A stretch of 64,000 nt of DNA from Atkinsonella hypoxylon (lineage: Eukaryota > Ascomycota > Sordariomycetes > Hypocreales > Clavicipitaceae), in NCBI GenBank assembly GCA_000729835.1, contig JFHB01000022.1, positions 207,015 to 271,014 of the forward strand, in the 5' to 3' direction. This document shows, piece by piece, positions 56,426 through 64,000 of the stretch; position 1 is the first letter of the stretch, and the number at the start of each line of letters is the position of its first letter. The notes below the pieces were generated by a model that was not told the origin of the DNA, made no database searches, and saw nothing but the letters and a program-made list of their open reading frames with translations. Made by a program: the position numbers and the translations under genes.

Positions 56426-57870
56426 TCAAGATGAAAATTGTATTTCCAGCCCTAAAGTCCGAAAAGGCTTGTCCAGCTTCTTCAGATCTATCCCACTTCC
56501 CAAACTGAATAGCAGGGACTTGAACCTTCCTTCCCACAGGATGCCAATTCTCAGATTCTGGTCCAATCGAGCCTTGAGCACACCAGCGTATTCCTCCACG
56601 TCAGGCCTTGTCTGTGAAAGCGATAGTACCTCCTCAGGCTCAGGTTGAGGTATGGATGGCAGCGGCGAAGGTCTTGTCACCACAGGCTGTAGTTCAGGCC
56701 GAGGTTCGTCTGCCCTCCATTCCAACTTCGCCAGAAAACTTCTCTCTCTATCCGGCCTCCACAATTTGGCGGATTGATCCCCAAGGCTCAACTTTCGAAG
56801 AGGCTTTCTCCATAGTTCCATCCCCACAGCCCATGCGCTCTCGTAGCTAAACACGTTAAACTCCATGCGCGATGCTAAACTGCAATGCTTCCCCGCCACA
56901 ACAGCATAACTCGCAGCAATGTTGCCCATTAACGGACTCATCGTCAATGTCGCCGATAGTGGCGTCCCCTTATACGCCGGCAAGGTAGCAAATCGGCCTC
57001 CCAAACTGATACCACCAGACTTGTTCAAGGTGCCATAGTATATCTCCCCACCGGTGCTGAAGCGTCCATAGATGCGTTCCCTTTCTGCCTGTCCGCCATT
57101 TGTATTGCCTTCTGATTTGCTTGTCGACGCTTGGACATCACCGCCAAAGTTGTAAATACCCCGCAGGCCGAGTAAGCCTCCATCTGAGGAGGCCAGGCCC
57201 TCGAATGAGTAATGGCCCACGTCGTACTGCGCTAGGCCGAGTATCGTGCCACCGTCACGGAGGTACTTGGCTGAAACAGCGCTTAGTTGAAATTGCAGGG
57301 CCGGTGTGATTCTTTTCACTACCAGAGCCTCGAGCTGGGATTGCGGAAGATATAGTCGACCGTAAAATAAGGATGGCGACGATGCGGTAGTACTGTCGGA
57401 TAGTTTGGGTGTAGCATTGTCGTCACCTTTTGATAGAGGGGCCAATAGTCTGTAGGAGCGTAGTAATTCTGGGAGCGATACATGTTTCGACTGGGGTGTA
57501 AGGTGAACGCGAAGTGGCACCGACGAGAACAAGTATGATATCGAGCCGTCAACTACGCCTACTGAGCCGAGCTGATAAGAGGTCGCGAAGTTGGCGCTTG
57601 CGAGGGAGGAGAGAGTGAGACGAAGGCCGCGCGGGGTTGGGAAATTCAGAAGAGCTATGCGAGAAAGACTTCTGTCAGCATTATGTGGATAGCAGAGGCG
57701 CGTGGAACGTAGCAGAGAGGTCGTAGCAGAGAGGTCGTAGCAGAGAGGTTTGGAAGACTCAAAGTAGGCGTACCGTCAGATGTGCTGTTGAGCGCAGCGT
57801 ACGAGTTGTCGCGACTCCAGCCAGTCGCCTCGGAGAAGGCAGTGTGGACATAGTCCATAAACTCGCGCAT
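56426..57870 (-). CDS. MDM10: Mdm10, mitochondrial outer-membrane beta-barrel
   Basis: Mdm10 is part of the ERMES complex that tethers endoplasmic reticulum to mitochondria and also works with the SAM complex in TOM assembly. Exon 1 is 57870-57774 (MREFMDYVHTAF, then GWSRDNSYAALN), the intron 57773-57655 (119 bp), exon 2 57654-56426; the product is 441 residues. The join gives ALLNFPTPRGLRLTLSSLA followed by NFATSYQLGSVGVVDGSISY, the most conserved Mdm10 block. The rest is alternating beta-strand sequence ending in KPFRTLGLEIQFSS, a typical beta-signal. A Pro/Glu-rich insert (SPLPSIPQPEPEEVLS) lies in a loop, and another with Ser/Asn/Gly between strands. Length is normal for filamentous fungi. 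The intron contains a 14-bp tandem repeat. No defects seen. Confidence 0.94.
57711..57749. repeat. 14-bp tandem repeat inside the MDM10 intron
   Basis: Two full copies of agcagagaggtcgt and a partial third lie in the middle of the intron, which is otherwise of ordinary size. Confidence 0.85.
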
Positions 57871-58575
57871 CTCAGTGCGCGGTGTGCATTCCCGAACAAC
57901 GACGGTTCTTGATAGGGCGTTATTGTGATGGAAGTTTGGCTTGATTTCTGGATGTGCTCGGTGACGTGCCAGTCGGAGCCTCGCAACAGGTTGTGGGTCT
58001 GAAGGAAGTGGATAGTTATGTCGCTGCCTCACAGAACATGAAACTTCGGTTGGGAACAAGCTCCAGATAATCATTGCATACGGCGCGAATGATTGCAATA
58101 GTTAATTTCGGCATGAAGATACAAATGCAATTGCCATCGACTCGTACTACGCGTTGCGAACCATGTTACCTAGGTCAACCACGACGTTGCTAAAGTTAAC
58201 AATGGTGCTATTCAATCAGATGCGATGAGGATTTCTGAGACGTAGGCTAGCCGGGCATCATCGAATCGCCATATTGATTTGTTATATATAACACCAGAGA
58301 TTCGTGCGTCAACTTTGATTTGCGTCTTCAAGCTCAGCCTCCAGCAAACCAGTGGTGCAGTACCAAAAGGGTGATGCATTGCGCCCAACTAAAGAAAGAA
58401 AAACAAATTCCCTTTTTCTTGAGATAATACTAACGCCGCACTATAACCACTCCTTCTCTAATCCACGGACCATTTCAGGGCTCGTGACCACGGTCCCAGG
58501 TATCGTCAAATTTCATGTTGCTTTCTCTCCATAGTCGTGAAGTTTCGTCGAAATTCAATGTTGAAAATTGGAAGT

Positions 58576-59343
58576 TTAGCTTGACAAATTTTGAATCAAC
58601 GAGACGTTGTCTCCCTTTAGCAGAATCTGGCCTTCAAGTAATGTTAATCTACCAAGAAAGCCAACAGGTGTTGGGCCAAAAAGGACGTACCCAATGATCT
58701 TCTCGTTTCAGTAGCATTTGTCTTGGTAACCTGCGTTACCTCCACGGCGTCGTCGATCACAAGGTTCATGAACTCATCGAAGCCCTGCGCAGCTGATCAG
58801 CAAGACACAATGTGCATCCAATTGCTCGCTTGCCATACTTACCCGAATTTTGCCTTCAATCCGAATAGAGAGCTGCTCGTACAGCCAGACACTAACAGTG
58901 GCATTCTATCTCTATTAGTTGTGGTCCTTCGAGCGCGCCTGAAATTGTATTGTGATAATCGGGCAAGCACTGCCTCGAGGAAATACTGTGTATTCAGAGC
59001 ATCCACATATGGTGGTTTCTTCCAACTTCAAACGAATAACTCGACTGGCGCTCGCACGGTTTTTCTGTTCGAACCTCGAATCGGTTGGCCATCTACCAGC
59101 GCCCTCGAATCCCAAATTTTACAGCCATTGCTCGTAGATCGGATCATAACCCAGCACATCACGGCATTGTGTAGAGAAAGGCTGTCATCAACTTACAGAT
59201 TGGAGTAGCTTAAAGATCATGTTGCTGCACAATATTAGCTCGGCGTCCAGGCATCCGCTGAATTTGGCATCAGCAATTCTGCAGCTCACGTACATGGGAG
59301 GAAGCAAAACGCGGCGACCGCCGCCACCACCACGACCGGTCAT
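58576..59343 (-). CDS. SME1: Small nuclear ribonucleoprotein SmE, five exons
   Basis: SmE is one of seven Sm proteins forming the ring on spliceosomal U snRNAs. No single frame shows it; I assembled exons 59343-59294, 59224-59197, 58905-58843, 58784-58691 and 58631-58576, joining to 96 residues. Landmarks in order: MTGRGGGGGRRVLLPP, INMIFKLLQS, NATVSVWLYEQLSIRIEGKI, GFDEFMNLVIDDAVEV (Sm motif 1), and GQILLKGDNVSLI (Sm motif 2). All donors are GTANGT and acceptors AG. Intron 2 is 291 bp with an AACTAAT branch site; the others are 58-69 bp. Exon 2 is only 28 bp. The longer plus-strand frame at 58723-59208 is a shadow. The stop of the amidohydrolase lies 230 bp upstream of this start. Essential gene, apparently intact. 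Confidence 0.93.
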
Positions 59344-59573
59344 GATGGGCAAGTGTTGTAGAGAGAGGGAAAGGGCGGTATGACTGGGAGACTTCTATGA
59401 ATCGTGATAGAAGGCTGTCGCCATGGCCAAATCAGCGATGGAGCTTTGGAGGGTGGGATACAGCAGTGGGAATTTTGAGGTGGGGAAAAGTTATTCCGAA
59501 CATGTCTAGAATTTTACCTTGGCGTCACATTTAGCCCCTAGTTAACTAACCTTCTGCACTTTCCGTCTTTCCA

Positions 59574-61229
59574 TCACGCCTCAAAAACCTTGATCCCTTC
59601 AAACCACGTCTCCTTGACCACTCCCTTTATGATCTCCTCAGGTGAAAGCACTACATCGCAAACTACGAAATCAGCTTTCAATCCAACTTTTAAGCTACCA
59701 GTCCATTTGTCTGCGAAAACCGAGTATGCCGATCCATGAGTCGCCCCACCCAAGGCTTGATCAATGGTAAGTGCGAACTCGCGGTTGACCACAGTCTCCA
59801 GATCGGGCTCTCGATATGAGCGCCTCGCGGTAGCAACGTACACGTTGGCCAGAGGCAGATGCGGCGCCGTGGGAGCATCTGAGCCCAGCGCCAACGGAGC
59901 ACCGTCATCCGCGAATTCTCTATAAGGGAAGGCTCTCTTGCAGCGCCCCTCGCCGATGAGGCGCGGCCACGCTCGTAGGATGGCAGGATCCGAATGAACC
60001 GGTTGTATGGACGCCGTGATGCCAAGCTTTCCTAAGCGCTGGGCATCGCGGGCGGACGCCAGCTCGAGATGCTCGATACGAGGGCGACGGGACTTGTCAG
60101 TGTTTTTCTCAAGCACGTCGATGGCTATCTGGATGGTCTTGTCGCCAATGGCGTGAAGGGCTACTTGAAGTCCTGCGGCGTGAGCTTTGGCAACGAGTGG
60201 ATGCAGAACCGCTTCCGGCCAAAGGGAGTCTGGATGCTCTCCATTGAAGTACGGCTCTGTCAACGAAGCCGTGCACGCGTCGATTATTCCATCGCAAATG
60301 ACCTTGACGCCGACCAGGCGACAGTCTGGTGTCGTGTCTGAATTGTACCGTTTTGCCAGTTCAGCAGCTCGATCGACTTGTGCAAGAACATCCTCCAAGG
60401 ATGCGTTGGGTTTCATGAGCCAATAGGCTGCGACTCTCATGGCCTGAAGTCCATTTGTGTCATTCCTCAGCTCGATCAGCGGCTCCCAGATGGTCTCGTC
60501 CATAGCCATGTCTATCATGCCTGTGTACCCAGCGGCATTGAAGGCCTTGAAAGCCGACTTGATGGCCTCTTTCTTTTCCTGCATGGATGCGACCCTTGCT
60601 ACAAATGGCCAAATTATTTGGAAGACGGCCCCTTCATTGAACACTCCGTTTGGTTTTCCCTCTACATCTCGCTGGACCGTTCCACCAGGCGGATCTTGAG
60701 AGCCATATTCACTATCCATGACCTTGTAGATCTCCTCAAGTCCCCTCGAGTTGCACCACGTAGAATGCAAATCCTTCGTATCTACAAATATCGGCCTTGG
60801 ATCAATGTCATCCAGCAGGCTGGCATCTACGCCCTCGGGCGTCATTGTATGCGTCCATCCTCTGCAAAAGATTCGTGGCACATCTGGATTAGCAATGGCG
60901 TACTTTTTTATCTCGCTCTTGATGTCGGCCAGAGTCTTGCAGTGGTCGAGTGCCAGTTTGGTGAGAGCTTGTCCTACAAGGAGGAGGTGTAAATGGCCGT
61001 CGATGAAGCCAGGCAGCACCGTTTGGCCGTCCAAGTTTTTGACCGTAGCGCCCGATCGTTGAGCTGCCACAACCACATCGTCTTTGTCGGAGCCAATGTG
61101 CGAAATATATCCATTCTTAATGACCATGCAGGACGAGATTGTTGAAGGTCGGGCCTCATCCGACGAAGACTGGTAGATTCGTCCGTTGAGCAGGACTGTG
61201 TGGTTTATGGATGAGGATGCGTCTTCCAT
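59574..61229 (-). CDS. Amidohydrolase family 3 (YtcJ/formamide-deformylase-like)
   Basis: This is an intronless frame of 551 residues starting at an ATG at 61229. It belongs to the metal-dependent amidohydrolase superfamily, subgroup AMDHD3/YtcJ. The N-terminus has a small beta sandwich (VLLNGRIYQSS and IKNGYISHIGSD), then LPGFIDGHLHLL with the metal-binding His pair at 79 and 81. CRGWTHTMTPEGVD, CDGIIDACTASLTEPY, LQVALHAIGDKTI and LALGSDAPTAPHLPLANVY are further family blocks, the last holding the catalytic Asp. The C-terminus returns to the sandwich (VGLKADFVVCD). Substrates of fungal members are largely unknown; N-formyl or N-acyl amides and related C-N bonds are typical. No signal peptide, so cytosolic is likely. 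Confidence 0.88.
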   Translation of the reverse strand: MEDASSSINHTVLLNGRIYQSSSDEARPSTISSCMVIKNGYISHIGSDKDDVVVAAQRSGATVKNLDGQTVLPGFIDGHLHLLLVGQALTKLALDHCKTLADIKSEIKKYAIANPDVPRIFCRGWTHTMTPEGVDASLLDDIDPRPIFVDTKDLHSTWCNSRGLEEIYKVMDSEYGSQDPPGGTVQRDVEGKPNGVFNEGAVFQIIWPFVARVASMQEKKEAIKSAFKAFNAAGYTGMIDMAMDETIWEPLIELRNDTNGLQAMRVAAYWLMKPNASLEDVLAQVDRAAELAKRYNSDTTPDCRLVGVKVICDGIIDACTASLTEPYFNGEHPDSLWPEAVLHPLVAKAHAAGLQVALHAIGDKTIQIAIDVLEKNTDKSRRPRIEHLELASARDAQRLGKLGITASIQPVHSDPAILRAWPRLIGEGRCKRAFPYREFADDGAPLALGSDAPTAPHLPLANVYVATARRSYREPDLETVVNREFALTIDQALGGATHGSAYSVFADKWTGSLKVGLKADFVVCDVVLSPEEIIKGVVKETWFEGIKVFEA

Positions 61230-61589
61230 CGTGGAGACAGGTCGCGGAAATGGCAGATGAGATTTGATGTCTCGATGGACGCTTGCACGCAGTAAAGTAC
61301 TAATTTAACCGATAGCGAATCGAGGAGGAAAAAATGGCCCTCAACTGAAAGCAAACAGAGAGTCTTGCCGGAGCTGGAAGCCGGCGCCGGCGCTCCTCCT
61401 CAATGCCGATCATCACGAGCCCCTCAATACCCCCCTAGTTAACTCAACCCCTCCTTCTGTCGCGAAAATTGGGCGTGGCCGGCTAAGAGCCCAGTGCTCC
61501 GATGTACGTAGCACGGACGACACGGTAACCATCTGAGATGACCTCAGGGGTGGCAGGATGACCTATGCCCAAATCGACTGCTGCAAGCT

Positions 61590-61640
61590 GCTGCCAAAGT
61601 CGCTGCCAAAGTCGCTGCCAAAGCCGCTGCCAAAGCCGCT
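61590..61640. repeat. 12-bp tandem repeat (gctgccaaagtc)
   Basis: About four copies of gctgccaaag(t/c)c lie head to tail; the later ones have C in place of T. Confidence 0.85.
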
Positions 61641-62404
61641 GTTAATGAATACACAGAAGCCTGCACGCACGCACATGTGAGTGATTTCATTCGTCAAGAT
61701 GTCTTCTGCTGCCTCGCCACTCTAATAATACCACGTGCTCGCGGAAAGTGGAGAAAGCCTCAAGTTCCCCAGTCCATCAACGGGATGTGGTTGAACCAGC
61801 GCCATTATGACTTGCTCGTGTGATTCAATGATGTAGGAGCTTGGAGCGTTGGGTTCTCTAGCTACGGATGGGTATTTGATGAATGTCACCATCTTACTGC
61901 GATAGCCGTGGCTTCTTTGATTGCGGTGGTCACATTGAGGCCCGGTTGACCACGGGCTCGTGAGATTCTTCTGGATGTATTGCCAACTGGTCAAGTCCAG
62001 TACCTGCTGCGTCGCAGCGTCGGCGTGAGCTGAAGAGCGTTTGGTGACGGTGAACCGCCGTATCGTACCATCGTACTATGTACGGAGTACTTCAGCTGCC
62101 ACACCGAGCACGTTTGGGAACTGGACAGCACAAGGTCGTTCAACGGTTCGTACCAGCATGCGTCCACGCTAACTAACTAACTAGTTACCTAGTTACCACG
62201 AGGCACATGGACGGGACATGTCACAACCCACCAGGACAAGCCAGGGCCTGTCGGGTTCGGCGACGGGCCCGCGCTAACTACTCCGTAGACATACCAAAAA
62301 TCAGTGCCACTTCGCTGTAGACCCACCAATTCGCGCGGCTGTACCTGGCGCTGTCGGCGTTCCCTTGCCACCAGGCTCCTCCAGCGTGCACCCTTGGGCC
62401 CTAG

Positions 62405-62452
62405 CACCCTGGCACCCTGGCACCCTGGCACCCTGGCACCCTGGCACCCTGG
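62405..62452. repeat. 8-bp tandem repeat (caccctgg)
   Basis: Six uninterrupted copies of caccctgg are flanked by related CCAGCAG-type short repeats up to 62482. Confidence 0.9.
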
Positions 62453-63034
62453 AGCCCCGAAGCCCAGCAGCCCAGCAGCCCTGGCTGCCCCACCCCTTTG
62501 TGACGCAGCGTTTTCAGTTTTCAACCAATCCCTTCCAAGCTGAGCCTTAACTATTGTACGCCACGGCTGCAGCCTTCGGGCTTATATTTAGATTGCCATG
62601 CTATTGCCCCTGACTTGGTTCACTGAACGCCTTCCTGTTGTCAAAGTTTATTCTTAACCGTTATCCCATAGCATACCCCTTTTAGGAAGTCAATAACGGA
62701 CACTGGGACAATTAGCGTCTCCCTTGATCAACTCTAATCGACACGCGCTTGCTTCTCCCACCCTTGTGGCCACGTTTTCTGTTATCCTCTTCACCATGAT
62801 GCCTTCCATTGCCTACCAGACGTTTTTTGCTTTTATATCACAAGTCCATGCCGGCATGAGATCCAATCTTCTTCTCTACACTCAAAGCACTTTCACTCTC
62901 CTCTCTTTTCCCTCTCTTTCCTCTCCAAGCCTGACCGGAACCTTCTCTTGATATATAGTCTTTTTATACCGCCACATATACACAAGACATTCTTTTATAA
63001 CAGGGGTTACCAGCCACTACACTTTTTAAGCAAA

Positions 63035-64000
63035 ATGCGTAGCCAGTCAGCCATCGTTCCTCTTGCCATGGGTATTGGCAAGGGTCTCGCCGCGGACATA
63101 CCCACGGTTACTCTGCCAACGACGACTATAACTTCATGTCCGGTTCGTCATGCTTCTTGGACCCCCTGATTCTTTAATTGATTTGCATAACGGCATACTA
63201 ATCTGATACATTTGCATTATAGCCCACAGGAGGATTTCCCACCGACCTCTTTGCCACTCAGACTTTGCCTAGTCCTACTCCTGGGGTTACCGCAGTCGGA
63301 GGGCCACCTCCAAATTGCAGTTGCACAGTCGTAACTCAGACTATGACGATAACGCAACCTGACGGCGCTTGCGCAACCGTAACTCAGACGCTCACCGTCA
63401 AGAAGCCTACGGGTACTTGCTCGATCGTAACAGAAACTGTCACAGTATCGCTGCCCTCTGGCTCAAGCACAGTCATACCTCAGACTATCACTTTGCTGCC
63501 TCCGGCGCCTGGTTCTGGAAACTCTCCTGGCTCCCCAGGCGCTCCTGGCGCTCCTGGCTCTCCTGGTTCTCCAGGTTCTCCAGGATCTAACAGTCCCGGT
63601 AGCCCTGGTGCTGCTGGTAGACCTGGTGCTGCTGGTAGACCTGGTGCTGCTGGTAGACCTGGTGCTGCTGGTAGACCTGGTGCTGCTGGTAGCCCCGGTA
63701 CTTCTGGCTCTGGCGGCTCTGGAAACTCCGGTAGCCCTGGTGCTGCTGGTAGCCCCGGTACTTCTGGCAGCAATGGTAGCTCTGGCAGCCCTGGTGCTGC
63801 TGGTAGCCCCGGTACTTCTGGCTCTGGCGGCTCTGGAAACTCCGGTAGCCCCGGTGCTGCTGGTAGCCCCGGTACTTCTGGCAGCAATGGTAGCCCCGGT
63901 ACTTCTGGCAGCAATGGTAGCTCTGGCAGCTCCGGTAGCCCTGGTAGCCCCGGTACTTCTGGCAGCAACGGTAGCTCTGGTAGTTCCGGTAGCCCTGGCC
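63035..64000 (+). CDS. Collagen-like (Gly-X-Y) secreted or cell-wall protein, C-terminus off the right edge
   Basis: Exon 1 is 63035-63142 (36 residues), the intron 63143-63222 (80 bp, GTTCGT donor, TACTAAT branch, TTATAG acceptor), and exon 2 runs to the window end; about 295 residues are visible. The N-terminus (AIVPLAMGIGKGLAA) is a weak signal peptide. Then comes a Thr/Val-rich part with four cousins of CTVVTQTMTIT spaced by single Cys, as in fungal adhesins. From about residue 130 there are Gly-X-Y triplets without break, rich in Ser, Pro, Ala and Asn (GSPGAAGSPGTSGSNGSS). Such proteins coat the surface of some fungal cells; insect-pathogenic Hypocreales have known examples. The C-terminus, where a GPI or wall anchor might lie, is outside the window. 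Long minus-strand Pro/Gly frames over the same bases are shadows. Confidence 0.8.
63598..64000. repeat. Nested tandem repeats coding the collagen-like region
   Basis: An 18-bp unit (ggtgctgctggtagacct) occurs four times at 63609-63680. Beyond it, longer blocks made of ggtagccccggtacttctgg, agcaatggtagc and ggctctggaaactccggt recur in mixed order to the end of the window. Confidence 0.85.

Larger units (their letters stand above)
61230..63034. other. Spacer with tandem repeats and promoter of the collagen-like gene
   Basis: No exon recognised. The last 300 bases are pyrimidine-rich with a tatatag at 62951-62957 and look like the promoter and leader of the gene at 63035. Confidence 0.45.

Noticed and set aside
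58723..59208. 161-codon plus-strand frame
   Set aside because: It lies antisense to the SmE exons and has no domain; the SmE model explains the bases.
63480..63968. 162-residue minus-strand frame of Pro/Gly/Leu repeats
   Set aside because: It is the antisense of the collagen-like repeat; the plus strand has start, intron and signal region, the minus strand has none.

Overview
The window is a nuclear chromosomal segment of a filamentous ascomycete. Genes have short introns (about 45-130 bp) with GTRNGT donors and CTRAY branch sites. The gene families are fungal: UstYa-type oxidase, GT15 mannosyltransferase, Mdm10, fungal C2H2 and bZIP regulators, and a Tad1-like LINE relic. A Sordariomycete, probably Hypocreales, fits best, but that is inference because no species-diagnostic locus is visible.

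Layout. 1-2964 (minus) is a Kap120-type importin running off the left edge. 3-19 kb is AT-rich accessory DNA holding transposon remnants (two copies of one MITE, a second MITE family, a hairpin element, a LINE relic), a lone Zn2Cys6 exon, a candidate 52-residue secreted peptide gene, a seven-exon UstYa/DUF3328 oxidase gene and a decayed membrane-protein gene. 19-25.6 kb is housekeeping-like: DNA ligase IV (+), uracil phosphoribosyltransferase (-) and a paraoxonase-like protein (-). A possible old MITE and a tRNA-Arg(CCG) follow. 28-29.4 kb holds an unknown low-complexity protein. 33.3-38.5 kb holds a membrane-anchored sulfatase-superfamily enzyme and a KTR/KRE2 mannosyltransferase, convergent. 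39-53 kb is again AT-rich and gene-poor, with decayed coding fragments and three regulator genes: two similar C2H2 proteins flanking a bZIP. 53.6-61.2 kb is a compact minus-strand block: unknown Cys-motif protein, Mdm10, SmE (five exons), amidohydrolase. The right edge cuts a collagen-like secreted or wall protein gene.

How the genes relate. Conserved blocks (nuclear import, end joining, pyrimidine salvage, Golgi mannosylation, mitochondrial outer membrane, splicing) alternate with repeat-rich accessory blocks. No complete biosynthetic cluster is visible. The most suggestive accessory pairing is the UstYa oxidase with the nearby secreted peptide carrying a Lys-Arg site, as seen in fungal dikaritin-type peptide pathways; this is a hypothesis. 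The three regulators at 44.8-52.2 kb have no obvious target genes beside them. Gene models were built by hand from reading frames, splice signals and family resemblance; exon ends are predictions.
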